Notes under the pieces: generated by a model | Databases searched by the model: none | Seen by the model: the letters and a program-made list of their open reading frames with translations, nothing else | Told to the model about the DNA's origin: nothing | Assembly: GCA_002422545.1 (NCBI GenBank) | Contig: DIWF01000032.1 | Location: 5,920-69,919 of the forward strand | From: Firmicutes bacterium UBA6113 | Lineage (GTDB): Bacteria > Bacillota > Clostridia > Tissierellales > Sedimentibacteraceae | Length of the DNA: 64,000 nucleotides | Direction: 5' to 3' | Part shown: in pieces, positions 1 to 8,330 of the stretch | Numbering within the stretch: the stretch's first letter is position 1 | Layout: every line of letters starts with the position of its first letter | Made by a program: the position numbers and the translations under genes

Positions 1-2
1 GT

Positions 3-899
3 ATGATTAATTACGGACTGATGTCAGTAGGAATACCTCCGACATTGCCAAACTTTGAAAAACTTGCAGAAGACAACATTGCATACCTGGCTCAGGTGGC
101 ACTGACAGAAGCAGGAATTCCGCCAAATGAAATAACGGACGAAATGACAGAAAAGACTGCTTCAGGCATTGTTACCGAATTTAAGAACGCAGCCAATAAA
201 AAAGATGAAAATCCTGTGAATGCTCCATTTTTGAAATTAAATCCTGATTATATGTATAAACCGGCTTATGTGGAAATAGAAGTGAGAAATGACACAGCAT
301 ATCCTACTGTTTCGGGAACACTGGATCTAAATGTGCAGTTCAAGTTGGACCAAAGTGGAATATATGCAACATCCTATGACCCTACAGGACTTTTCCTCAC
401 AAATGACACAAACGAGTACGGTTACGATCCTAATTACGGTGCTGTATCATCAACAGAATACAGGAACCATTTTATTTACGGACTTAACGGTTACACGGTT
501 GATTACGTGAACGGAGGTATTTTTGACGGAGTTGCAATCTACGAAGTTTTCAAGCCGGTTGTAGATTTAAAAATTCCTGTTGTGCAGCCAAACAGCTCCA
601 TAAATCTCAAAGTTTACCTTGAACCTGGAGGATTTGCTCTAACAAGCAGATATCCTGAAGCAGAGTCGCCAAGATACGAGGATTTTTTCAACATGTATAA
701 AAACAATGGCGGCGGTGATTACACCTGGTTCCAGATTGAAACTGATTATCCGTCCGGAGCAGGATTTCTCAGGAGCCAGGCACAAAAAGAAGGAAGACTC
801 ATATTTCTTGATCCTAAGACTGAGTACGTCTACCATTATCAGGATTCCTTCAACGGATATGGCAGAGTTATGAAAATGCCTGTGAACAAAGACTGGTAG
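3..899 (+). CDS. C-terminal part of an unrecognised protein
   Basis: The reading frame is open from the window edge to a stop at 899, so the first ATG at position 3 is probably internal and the true start lies upstream. I do not recognise the family. The visible 298 residues are acidic and rich in Tyr, Asn and Pro, with no membrane segment or cysteine cluster, and the C-terminal half (for example the stretch around GGGDYTWFQIETDYPSG) looks beta-rich, as in a surface, secreted or structural protein. It ends just before a strong hairpin shared with the convergent spore-protein gene. No function is proposed. Confidence 0.6.
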   Translation: MINYGLMSVGIPPTLPNFEKLAEDNIAYLAQVALTEAGIPPNEITDEMTEKTASGIVTEFKNAANKKDENPVNAPFLKLNPDYMYKPAYVEIEVRNDTAYPTVSGTLDLNVQFKLDQSGIYATSYDPTGLFLTNDTNEYGYDPNYGAVSSTEYRNHFIYGLNGYTVDYVNGGIFDGVAIYEVFKPVVDLKIPVVQPNSSINLKVYLEPGGFALTSRYPEAESPRYEDFFNMYKNNGGGDYTWFQIETDYPSGAGFLRSQAQKEGRLIFLDPKTEYVYHYQDSFNGYGRVMKMPVNKDW

Positions 900-910
900 T
901 GTTAAAAAAA

Positions 911-940
911 TTGGTGAACAGTAACCCTGTTCACCAATTT
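911..940. terminator. Bidirectional terminator
   Basis: A perfect 11-bp stem (TTGGTGAACAG / CTGTTCACCAA) with a 5-base loop is flanked by A and T runs on the two sides. It lies between two convergent genes and can serve both. Confidence 0.85.
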
Positions 941-964
941 TATAGCAATATTCTTTTTTCTTAC

Positions 965-1198
965 TTATTTAGTTTGCATTCCGCTTGAGCCGCTCATTTG
1001 TCTCTGAGCCATCTCAACTAGTCTCTTAGTCATGTATCCGCCTACATAACCGTTCTGTCTAGCAGTAAGGTTTCCCTTGTCTACCTGTTCATAGTTTGTT
1101 AATCCCAATTCATTAGCTATTTCAGCCTTCATTTGGTTTAATGCTTGTTTTGCTTCTGGAACAACTATGTTGTTGCTTCCGCTGTTGTTTGTTGCCAT
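965..1198 (-). CDS. Small, acid-soluble spore protein, alpha/beta type
   Basis: This 77-residue protein belongs to the alpha/beta SASP family, which coats and protects DNA in the dormant spore and is degraded on germination by the GPR protease. Family marks are visible: the N-terminal region VVPEAKQALNQMKAEIANELG, broken at the usual GPR-type site (EIANELG), and the conserved second half with GNLTARQNGYVGGYMTKRLVEMAQ. The start is supported by a strong AAAGGAG ribosome-binding site just upstream on the minus strand. Expression in the forespore under sigma G would be expected from the family; I could not identify a convincing sigma-G promoter. It shows that the organism forms spores. Confidence 0.95.
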   Translation of the reverse strand: MATNNSGSNNIVVPEAKQALNQMKAEIANELGLTNYEQVDKGNLTARQNGYVGGYMTKRLVEMAQRQMSGSSGMQTK

Positions 1199-1626
1199 AA
1201 TTTTGTTTCTCCTTTCATGAATGATGTATTGTTATTATTGTCAGTTGTGTTCAATTTAATCATGTAAGATATTGTTTAGTTGGTAAATTATACTTATTGG
1301 GCCCTATCAACCTGAGTACATTTATGTATTGCAGGTCAATATAATTTACAAGATTAAATTTCTTTTGAAAATCATTTAATTGACTTTCTAAACATATTAT
1401 TGACATGAGACTTAATATAATACATGGCAAATTAATGAACAAAAGGTCGACTGTTGGAAATATTTCAGCTTGCATTTTATATTATTTCAAAAAAATCATG
1501 TACTATTTATTAGTTTTGTGATAAAATTAAACAGATAAAGTAACTAATTTTTTTTACTTACATAAATTAATAATAAATATGGAAAGGAGAGTAAAAAGGG
1601 AAGCTAATCTCAGATTATTGTATTAT
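1199..1626. other. Intergenic, no gene seen
   Basis: This AT-rich stretch separates the divergent spore-protein gene and the glmS transcription unit. It must hold both promoters, but I could not assign either with confidence. A short open frame on the minus strand (1260-1475) has no ribosome-binding site or coding character. Confidence 0.6.
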
Positions 1627-1775
1627 AGCGCCAGAACTTTTAAAGTTGACGAGGACAGAGTTATCGAATATTCGGCGGATGCTCTGCGGTGCAGTTACAT
1701 CGAAATGGTTTCAGCAAATATGACGGGTGACTGTCAAAACAAAATGAAATCAATAACTTTCACATCTTAATGAAA
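1627..1775 (+). ncRNA. glmS ribozyme (glucosamine-6-phosphate-activated)
   Basis: The segment carries the conserved core of the glmS ribozyme: AGCGCCAGAACTT at 1627, GACGAGG at about 1649, ATTCGGCGGATGC at about 1670, and the 3' pseudoknot region with GGGTGACTG near 1724. Cleavage is expected between A1627 and G1628. In the family, glucosamine 6-phosphate acts as cofactor for self-cleavage, which destabilises the mRNA and lowers GlmS synthesis. The gene that follows is glmS, as expected. The distance from ribozyme to start codon, almost 200 bases, is long and holds two further AT-rich hairpins (about 1831-1856 and 1876-1902). A 63-codon open frame over the same bases is an accident of the ribozyme sequence. 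Confidence 0.95.
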
Positions 1776-1970
1776 TAGTATCAATCTGGTTTACAATCCC
1801 ACAATTAATTTATTGAAGTAAAATAAAAAAATCATAATATAATTTTATATTGTGATGATGTTGATTTGCGTCATTTGACTTTTTTGACATGCTCAAAAGT
1901 CACATTGAAAAGCTTGGAAAATTTTTATTTCAAGCCTGGTTTTTAATTTAAAAAAGAATGGAGAATTGAT

Positions 1971-3761
1971 ATGTGTGGAATAGTAGGTTATATCGGATAT
2001 GAAGATGTGAAGGAAATAATATTGGGTGGACTGGAAAAATTGGAATACAGGGGTTATGACTCAGCAGGTATTGCAATTGCCCATGACAACAATGTCTATA
2101 TATGCAAGGAAAAAGGCAGAATAGCAAAATTGAGAGAATGCCTGGACAACAAGGTTACAGGAATGCTTGGAATAGGTCACACAAGATGGGCGACACACGG
2201 AGTGCCAAACCAGATAAATTCGCATCCTCACCAGAGCAGCTCAAAACGCTTTACTTTGGTTCACAACGGAATCATAGAAAACGAAGAAGAATTAAGACAA
2301 AAATATTTAAAAGACACGAAATTTACAAGCGACACAGATACAGAAGTAATTGTGCAGCTTATTGAAAAATTCGTCAATGACGGAGAAACAGTTGAACTTG
2401 CCATAAGACATACAATGAGCGAACTTAAAGGTTCATATGCTCTTGCAATTCTTGACGGCGAAGACATGAACACATTGTACGCTGCAAAGAACAAAACTCC
2501 TCTATTGGCTGGAAAAGGCGAAGGATTCAACATGTTAGGCAGCGATGCCATGGCTATGATAAATCATACTAACTTGTTTTATGAAATTGAAGACAAGGAA
2601 TTTTTGAAAATTACAAAAGATTCAATTGAAATATACACAATTTACGGCAACAAAGTCACAAGAGAGCCCTACAAGGCAGACATAGATGCATCAGACACAG
2701 AAAAGGGAACATACCCTCATTACATGATGAAAGAAATAGAAGAACAGCCTTTTGTAATCAGAAAAATAATGTCAGAATATTCAGATGAAAATGGAAACAT
2801 GAACGTCCAGCCTGAAATACTTGAAGACGTAAGAAACTGCGACAAACTTTACATCATAGCATGCGGAACAAGTTACCATGCAGGGTTGATCGGAAAGCAG
2901 TTCTTTGAAAAAATAGCAGGAAAACCAACTGAAGTTGTAATAGCAAGCGAGTTTATCTACAATATGCCTTTATTAACTGAAAAACCACTTTTCATGTTCA
3001 TTTCACAAAGCGGCGAAACAGCAGACTGCAGGGCAGTATTGGTCAAGGTAAAACAGATGGGTTACAAGACTCTTACGCTTACAAACGTAAAAGGATCAAC
3101 ATTGTCAAGAGAATCAGACAATACGCTTCTCTTATACGCGGGCCCGGAAATAGCAGTTGCTTCAACAAAGGCATACACAGCACAAATTGCTGTTCTGGCA
3201 ATACTTGCTGCATTGGTTGAAAATAAAATTGACATTAACATCTTCAAGGAACTTGGTAAAATTGCATATTCCATGGAAACACTATGCGACGACAAGGACA
3301 ATTATAAATTGCTGTCAGAAAAATATCTGAAAGACAGCAGAAACTGCTTCTATATAGGAAGAAGTATGGATTACTTTGTTTGTCTGGAAGCTTCATTGAA
3401 ACTCAAGGAAATTTCCTACATTCAGACAGAAGGATTTGCTGCAGGAGAATTAAAGCACGGAACAATAGCTCTGATTGAGCATAACACTCCTGTAATAGCA
3501 GTTATTACACAGGAGAACATCAACCTTAACACAAGAAGCAACATAAAAGAAGTTAAGGCAAGAGGAGCAGCAACTCTTGTAATATCAATGAGAAAATTGA
3601 GCCAGGAAACAGACGAAATCGTAATAGACGATGTAAATGAACTGCTTTCACCACTGGCAACAATCATTCCGGCACAATATCTTGCATACTATGCAGCACT
3701 GCTTCGCGGCTGTGACATAGATAAACCAAGAAACCTCGCAAAATCAGTTACTGTGGAATAA
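1971..3761 (+). CDS. glmS: Glutamine--fructose-6-phosphate aminotransferase (isomerizing)
   Basis: GlmS makes glucosamine 6-phosphate from fructose 6-phosphate and glutamine, the first step of UDP-GlcNAc and hence peptidoglycan synthesis. The protein begins MCGIVGYIG, placing the class II glutaminase nucleophile at Cys2. The N-terminal amidotransferase domain (about 1-220) is followed by two SIS sugar-isomerase domains, with CGTSYHAG and SQSGETADC in the first and the usual basic C-terminal tail NLAKSVTVE. At 596 residues it is close to the normal length of about 600. A GGAG site precedes the ATG. Expression should be controlled by the glmS ribozyme in the leader. The gene stands alone and is followed by strong hairpins. 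Confidence 0.98.
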   Translation: MCGIVGYIGYEDVKEIILGGLEKLEYRGYDSAGIAIAHDNNVYICKEKGRIAKLRECLDNKVTGMLGIGHTRWATHGVPNQINSHPHQSSSKRFTLVHNGIIENEEELRQKYLKDTKFTSDTDTEVIVQLIEKFVNDGETVELAIRHTMSELKGSYALAILDGEDMNTLYAAKNKTPLLAGKGEGFNMLGSDAMAMINHTNLFYEIEDKEFLKITKDSIEIYTIYGNKVTREPYKADIDASDTEKGTYPHYMMKEIEEQPFVIRKIMSEYSDENGNMNVQPEILEDVRNCDKLYIIACGTSYHAGLIGKQFFEKIAGKPTEVVIASEFIYNMPLLTEKPLFMFISQSGETADCRAVLVKVKQMGYKTLTLTNVKGSTLSRESDNTLLLYAGPEIAVASTKAYTAQIAVLAILAALVENKIDINIFKELGKIAYSMETLCDDKDNYKLLSEKYLKDSRNCFYIGRSMDYFVCLEASLKLKEISYIQTEGFAAGELKHGTIALIEHNTPVIAVITQENINLNTRSNIKEVKARGAATLVISMRKLSQETDEIVIDDVNELLSPLATIIPAQYLAYYAALLRGCDIDKPRNLAKSVTVE

Positions 3762-3806
3762 TCATGAGTATACTGTAAGTGTGAGTTATAATTAATGTTG
3801 TCACTA

Positions 3807-3860
3807 ATTATAATAATCTTGTCACCATATTATATTTATTGGTGACAAGATTATTATAAT
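3807..3860. repeat. Long perfect inverted repeat
   Basis: Two 20-base arms (3807-3826 and 3841-3860, GGTGACAAGATTATTATAAT on the right) match perfectly around a 14-base AT loop. It could fold into a long RNA hairpin after glmS but has no T run directly after it. It may be a terminator, an RNA-processing site or a small palindromic repeat element. Confidence 0.7.
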
Positions 3861-3914
3861 GTTAGAGCTATTTTACACATAATTAAGAGTCTGAATTTTG
3901 AAAATTCACATATA

Positions 3915-3950
3915 AAACACTTAAAGAGATTTTAGCTTTAAGTGTTTTTT
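3915..3950 (+). terminator. Intrinsic terminator after glmS
   Basis: A perfect 13-bp stem (AAAACACTTAAAG / CTTTAAGTGTTTT) with a 9-base loop runs into a T tract. It lies downstream of glmS and can also act on the minus-strand frame beyond it. Confidence 0.8.
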
Positions 3951-4047
3951 GATGTGATTTTATATTAATTCCTACGTATAGGTTTTAATAAAATTGTTGT
4001 TTACAATTGTGACATATTATATGAATAATGTGAACAATAACTCAATG

Positions 4048-4353
4048 TTATCCTTTAAGTGAATCTTTATATTCCCTCCAAACATCTTCTATAAAGGTAT
4101 TAATTGGAACATCATATAATCCACCTTTTTCACTATAAAAAAGGCTTCGGTTGTTATTACTATTTTTTAATATTTTATTAGCATACATTCTTCTTAATTC
4201 TATATTGGTACATTTTTGAAACTCTTCATCATTTAAAATTTGCTCTCGTAATTTATTTCGAGCATCAGTAATCATTTGTTTTTTGTTTTTCTTTTCTGTT
4301 AAAATATCTTCAAAATATTCGTTTGCTAATTCAACACAAACTTTTTCTGGCAT
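4048..4353 (-). CDS. Hypothetical protein, possibly a 5'-truncated remnant
   Basis: A 101-residue charged, mostly helical protein that I do not recognise. The ATG at 4353 has a fair AAGGA site. However, the same frame stays open upstream to about 4440 and reads plausibly protein-like (HGIVFFIQEDDYWFIEQGFD) before a TGA, with no start codon there. This suggests that the ATG may be internal and that the gene has lost its 5' end. No membrane segment or metal motif is visible. It lies in a stretch with other broken genes (4.0-7.6 kb). Confidence 0.4.
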   Translation of the reverse strand: MPEKVCVELANEYFEDILTEKKNKKQMITDARNKLREQILNDEEFQKCTNIELRRMYANKILKNSNNNRSLFYSEKGGLYDVPINTFIEDVWREYKDSLKG

Positions 4354-4520
4354 ATCAAATCCTTGCTCTATAAACCAATAATCATCTTCTTGAATAAAGA
4401 AAACAATACCATGATATATGCAACAAACTCTTAAGTATATTCAATATTATTTTCAATTCCTTGAAATAGCACAATGTAGCGACCATAAAGTATTGTGAAT
4501 ATGAGAATAGACTCCTTGTT

Positions 4521-5453
4521 CTAGTTTTCGTATAAGGTAGCTATATCATGTATTCTACGCTTCATTTCTGTGCGGATATGTAATGGCTCTAAACACTCGC
4601 ATTTATCCCCAAAACTGAAAAGAATATTGTAGTAGTATTCGTTCTCTATGAAAGGAAAACTAACAATGTAATGCTCATCACCATCTGGCGAAAAGTGTTC
4701 ATAAGTGCAATAATCAAGTACCCTGTCCATGACAGATTTATGAATACGAATTTTGATTTTTGTTTGCATAGTTGCCAAAATATCAGTAAAATCTAACTGC
4801 GGTTTTTGATAATCTCGTGGCGTAAAAAATTCATCTTGTATTTGTAGGTTTGATGTGCGGGATAGTTTGAATAGGCGAAAATCATATCTTTTATGGCAAT
4901 ACCCTTGCCAATACCAATGACTACTTTTCAATACAAGCTGATACGGCTCGGCTGTTCGTGCAGTTTTATTTCTGTAGCGGTCTGCATATTCAAACGAAAG
5001 TAGCTTGCTTTCCTGCAAAGCTGTTTTGATAATTTCTAAATATGGTTGTATGTTCCTGTTGCCCATCCACGGACTTAAATCTATATATATTTGATTTGCT
5101 TTTAAATCAATGTCTTTCGCTCTGTCGGCGGGGATAAAACTCTTGACTTTCACAAGGGCGTTTACCAGTTCATTACCTCGTATCATGTTGGAAAGACTGG
5201 AAAGTCCCATCAAGATAGCGGAAAGGTCGGCAGTCGAAAAAACCTTTCTATCAATCTTGTATTTCTGCATGATTTCAAAGCCGCCGCCCACTCCCGATGT
5301 TGAGCGAACAGGAATACCCGCCATGTTGATAGTGTCTATGTCGCGGTAGATTGTGCGGAGTGAAACTTCAAACATATCTGCTAACTCCTGTGCGCCTATA
5401 CGCTCTTTATCAAGGAGTATCATAATAATGCTAAGAAGCCTGTCAACTTTCAT
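4521..5453 (-). CDS. YafY/YobV-type transcriptional regulator with WYL domain
   Basis: A DNA-binding regulator of the HTH_11 plus WYL class. The N terminus (MKVDRLLSIIMILLDKERIGAQELADMFEVSLRTIYRDID) is a DeoR-like winged helix, and the central part carries the WYL ligand-binding domain (SSHWYWQGYCHKRYDFRLFKLSR). Such proteins sense small ligands and often control a neighbouring gene. I place the start at 5453: an in-frame TTG lies 18 bases upstream, but the AAAGGCGG site sits between the two and fits the ATG. It is divergent from the isochorismatase-like gene and has a near-perfect promoter at 5486-5514 within an inverted repeat, so self-regulation and control of the neighbour are likely (inference). 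Confidence 0.85.
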   Translation of the reverse strand: MKVDRLLSIIMILLDKERIGAQELADMFEVSLRTIYRDIDTINMAGIPVRSTSGVGGGFEIMQKYKIDRKVFSTADLSAILMGLSSLSNMIRGNELVNALVKVKSFIPADRAKDIDLKANQIYIDLSPWMGNRNIQPYLEIIKTALQESKLLSFEYADRYRNKTARTAEPYQLVLKSSHWYWQGYCHKRYDFRLFKLSRTSNLQIQDEFFTPRDYQKPQLDFTDILATMQTKIKIRIHKSVMDRVLDYCTYEHFSPDGDEHYIVSFPFIENEYYYNILFSFGDKCECLEPLHIRTEMKRRIHDIATLYEN

Positions 5454-5485
5454 CTGATAGCCGCCTTTCAAAATTTCTTTTTATC

Positions 5486-5514
5486 ATTATAGATTGTTGC
5501 CATAATGTTGTCAA
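5486..5514 (-). promoter_or_regulatory. Promoter of the WYL regulator, with inverted repeat
   Basis: On the minus strand TTGACA is followed by 17 bases and TATAAT, a consensus vegetative promoter. An inverted repeat TTGTTG (5494-5499) / CAACAA (5512-5517) with a 12-base centre spans the spacer and -35 region and is a candidate operator for the regulator itself. Confidence 0.8.
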
Positions 5515-5573
5515 CAATTACATGGTACAATAAAAAAGTAAACAAATCAATCTACCTATCAGGAGGAGACACT

Positions 5574-6095
5574 ATGCAGAAAAAAGCCTTAGTAATAATT
5601 GATATTCAAAATGACATAACAAAGAATTACAAGGATATTATTGACAATATCAATAAAGCTATTGATTGGGCAGTCAATAATAATATTCATGTTATTTATA
5701 TAAGGCATGAAAATTTATCAGCCGGCACGAGGACTCTTAAACCCAATACACATGGATCTGAATTAGCTTCAGACTTGAGAATAGTATCAAAAAATGTTTT
5801 TACAAAATACAAAGGAAACGCATTAACCAGTGAAGAATTTACAGACTTTATTAGTAAAAATGAAATATGTGATTTCTACATAGCAGGTGCAGATGCTATT
5901 GCTTGTGTTAAATCAACCTGTTACAACTTACGCAAAGCAAATTATGGCGTTAATGTCTTATCAGATTGCATTACCAGTTATGATAAAAGGAAAATTGACG
6001 AAATGCTAAGTTATTATGAAAGTAAAGGCAGTAAAATCATTAGTTTAAATGACTTGTTACCTAATCACATCTTTGAAGCACAGAAACATTACTGA
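5574..6095 (+). CDS. Isochorismatase-family cysteine hydrolase
   Basis: A 173-residue protein of the isochorismatase-like hydrolase family, which includes nicotinamidases, ureidoacrylate and isochorismate hydrolases. The N-terminal motif LVIIDIQND places the catalytic Asp at residue 10, and GADAIACVKSTC places the nucleophile at Cys111. A Lys in TKYKGNAL (about residue 78) can complete the triad. The length is typical. The start at 5574 is set by AGGAGG eight bases upstream; a longer in-frame start at 5505 would run through this site and the promoter region. The substrate cannot be told from sequence. It is divergent from the WYL regulator, which probably controls it. Confidence 0.85.
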   Translation: MQKKALVIIDIQNDITKNYKDIIDNINKAIDWAVNNNIHVIYIRHENLSAGTRTLKPNTHGSELASDLRIVSKNVFTKYKGNALTSEEFTDFISKNEICDFYIAGADAIACVKSTCYNLRKANYGVNVLSDCITSYDKRKIDEMLSYYESKGSKIISLNDLLPNHIFEAQKHY

Positions 6096-6391
6096 ACTCA
6101 GTCGATGAAGAAGGCCGACTAGGACTATGGCGGCGATATGCGGTTTGTCGTCTGCTTCAAGTATGATATTTTTGACGTTAAACGGTCTGATGTTTGGTAT
6201 CAATACAGGCATGATATGTATGTTTACATTGGATGAAATCATTGAAATTGCAATAAAATTATATTGTTTGTTGGTGCTTTTTACATAAGACAGTTTTCAA
6301 GGGAGATCGTCAAGCCGCTTGCAGGGACGAGAATCTAAATACATTGAAAATTCACTGGTGTATTATTAAAAAATCAAGAGGAGGAATATCT
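6096..6391 (+). other. Possible decayed coding remnants
   Basis: All three forward frames contain protein-like stretches interrupted by stops. One reads as a hydrophobic segment (around ASSMIFLTLNGLMFGINTGM, near 6150-6215), and another near 6290-6370 ends in RESKYIENSLVYY. None has a start with a ribosome-binding site. I read this as eroded gene material of unknown origin. Confidence 0.35.
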
Positions 6392-6463
6392 ATGTTGAAA
6401 AAATCCCCAAGCGGGAGTTTGTGTCCATACTATTATAGAGGCGGCGAATTAGAAACACAATGA
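6392..6463 (+). CDS. Candidate 23-residue small protein
   Basis: A strong AGAGGAGG site precedes an ATG and 23 codons (MLKKSPSGSLCPYYYRGGE and four more residues). It is followed after 15 bases by the truncated DJ-1-type gene, which has its own site. It could be a real micro-protein, a leader peptide, or the 5' end of a larger gene that was cut. No homolog is recognised. Confidence 0.3.
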   Translation: MLKKSPSGSLCPYYYRGGELETQ

Positions 6464-6478
6464 AAATGGAGGAAATTT

Positions 6479-6844
6479 ATGTTTACAATCTATGTTTACG
6501 TTCTTGATACTTTAGCCGACTGGGAACTGGGGTATGTTATTTCGGAGCTGAATTCTGGTCGATTTTTCAAAAAGGGCGAGCAACGTGTATCGCTCAAAAC
6601 GGTTAGTTATTCTAAAGAGCCAATCAATACAATGGGCGGGATGACAATAGTGCCCAATTGCTTAATTGATGATATTGTTGTGAGTGAAACAAGCATGTTG
6701 CTATTACCAGGCGCAGATACATGGAACGACCCAAAGCATGGCGCTATCATCGAATTTATTCTCTTTCAGAGCGAATCCCCGGGATTTTTGCATATAATAC
6801 TTAATAATAGGTATAAATTTGCAATGGTGCTTTCTAATCTATAA
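6479..6844 (+). pseudogene. Truncated DJ-1/PfpI-family protein
   Basis: The first 90 or so residues match the N-terminal half of a DJ-1/PfpI (type 1 glutamine amidotransferase-like) protein: a YVYVLDTLADWE opening, MGGMTIVPN, and LLLPGADTWNDPKHGAIIE. After that the reading changes to FILFQSESPGFLHII and ends at 121 residues, instead of the roughly 200 usual for this group. The segment that should carry the nucleophilic cysteine (an AICGAT-like motif) is missing, so the gene looks deleted or frameshifted and is probably inactive. It has a good GGAGG site. It is part of the eroded stretch 4.0-7.6 kb. Confidence 0.7.
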
Positions 6845-7597
6845 TCTCATGATTTCAATAGAAAATTGAAATGCGTTATTCGTAAATCTTGAATGTTTGC
6901 CTCATACGGATGAAAAGTGCTGTTTTAATTGACTTAAAATTTTTGAAATTTGCATAATCTTACATATTTTACGTAAATTTTCCGAAGCCTTGTGTGAATA
7001 CCATATTATGTGCTAATTATAACTTTGTTAATTATTCTTTTAAATTCGGGGAGTTAGTTATGTTTGCGGGATATATTGCTATATCTCTGTAACAGCTACA
7101 TTTTCTTTAATGTTTAATAATTATATATCTAAAAATATATTTATTTGCGTTGAGAGCGTGATTCTAAATAGAAATGACATAGTGATATTTTGGAAAAACC
7201 GCAGCATTAAAGTATGATTTGCAAAATGAAAAAAGTGAAAATTTAGGATAGAAAAAGGTTCAGCACACGTAGTGTTTTTCGATCTTTTTGTTGTATTTAT
7301 TTTCATAGCCTGGCTTCGCACCAGTAAGATTTAATTCATTTCGATAATTATATTTTTTAATTTTAATTATTCAAAAAATAAGTAAACTCAACAATGCAAT
7401 GCTGTTTATTCTAGAAAAATGTTTAAGAAACACACTAAATGAATTTTATTTTTTTAAATTATTTCTTTACATTAAAATATCATAATTGGTTAATTTCAAT
7501 AATTTATCTAAATTATACTGATAGAATAACTCATTTTTTTATGTAGATACTAATTCATGTAAGCTTACAATTTCAAAATATAAATGGAGGAAATAAC
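6845..7597. other. Long non-coding stretch, no gene seen
   Basis: About 750 very AT-rich bases without a convincing gene. A small hairpin (ATTTCAAT/ATTGAAAT) lies near 6852-6872. A ten-codon frame at 7060-7092 (MFAGYIAISL) follows a GGGGAG site, which is too little to call a gene. I see no terminal repeats or integrase marks. Confidence 0.5.
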
Positions 7598-7879
7598 ATG
7601 ACAAATAATATAAATGGAAATGCTCCTAGTATTAAAAATTCAAAATCAATAGGTCAGGCAGAAATTCAAAATGTTAAGCAGAATATGAACTCTGTCGCAA
7701 GCAAAAATATGATTTTAGGTGCTGAACTAACTTCAAATATTTCAAATGTAGCAAGTTTAGGGAATATGACTAATTCTGTTCCAAGCTTAAATAGTTCTAC
7801 ATCTGTAGGAAACGAAGAATTACAAAATGTAAAAAGTGAAGTACAAAAAAGTGGTAATAACAAAGGAGAATTTAATTAA
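7598..7879 (+). CDS. Small Asn/Ser-rich protein with an internal repeat
   Basis: A 93-residue hydrophilic protein of unknown family with a clear TGGAGG site before its ATG and a strong terminator after it, so it is likely to be a real one-gene unit. The sequence repeats itself: SIGQAEIQNVKQNMNS near residues 21-36 and SVGNEELQNVKSEVQKS near 69-85, each preceded by a short N/S-rich region. No cysteine, signal peptide or membrane segment is present. The composition recalls small spore proteins, but it lacks the alpha/beta SASP signature, so this is only a thought. Confidence 0.6.
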   Translation: MTNNINGNAPSIKNSKSIGQAEIQNVKQNMNSVASKNMILGAELTSNISNVASLGNMTNSVPSLNSSTSVGNEELQNVKSEVQKSGNNKGEFN

Positions 7880-7905
7880 TTATTTTAAATACTATCCTCC
7901 TAAGC

Positions 7906-7937
7906 AGGCTTTTGGCTTTATGCCAATAGCCTTTTTT
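7906..7937 (+). terminator. Intrinsic terminator
   Basis: AGGCTTTTGGC and GCCAATAGCCT form a stem with one mismatch, followed by six Ts. It ends the Asn/Ser-rich protein gene. Confidence 0.85.
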
Positions 7938-8330
7938 GAGTTAGAATGCCCTTATAACTCTTAATATATTAAAAAAAGCTATCCCGGGATAAAATCAATG
8001 ATAATTTGTATCGAGGTTGAAATTAAATGGTTCCAAAGTTTTTTATCTTACTAATCAGAAGAGTTAAGTCAGCAGAGGTGATTCTAGTACCCCAGAATCA
8101 ATTAAAAGAAAATCAATTGAAAGTTTAGTTGATACGTTTTCTCAACGGAGTTATAATGTTTATAAGGGTATTAATATAATTGAGTTGAGAGAGATGATAA
8201 GAATGAGAATTTGTCGTCAATGGATAAAAAGTAAGAACATTTAATGTATTCATTTGAATCAAATTATACATAGTTAGCCATAGTAATATTATTTGAAATA
8301 AAAAAATACTTAAAATAGAATGAGGGCTAT
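7938..8330. other. Intergenic with a startless open stretch
   Basis: The only protein-like reading is a forward stretch of about 57 codons (8071-8241) containing ESLVDTFSQRSYNVYKG, which has no start codon or ribosome-binding site. It may be another decayed fragment. The promoter of the DUF1232 gene must lie at the right end. Confidence 0.35.

Noticed and set aside
1260..1475. 71-codon minus-strand frame
   Set aside because: No ribosome-binding site, odd composition, and it lies in a promoter region.
1579..1770. 63-codon open frame with a start near a purine-rich stretch
   Set aside because: The bases are the glmS ribozyme; the frame follows from that sequence and has no proper ribosome-binding site.
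7121..7321. 66-codon minus-strand frame in the long gap
   Set aside because: No ribosome-binding site or recognisable protein character in AT-rich DNA.
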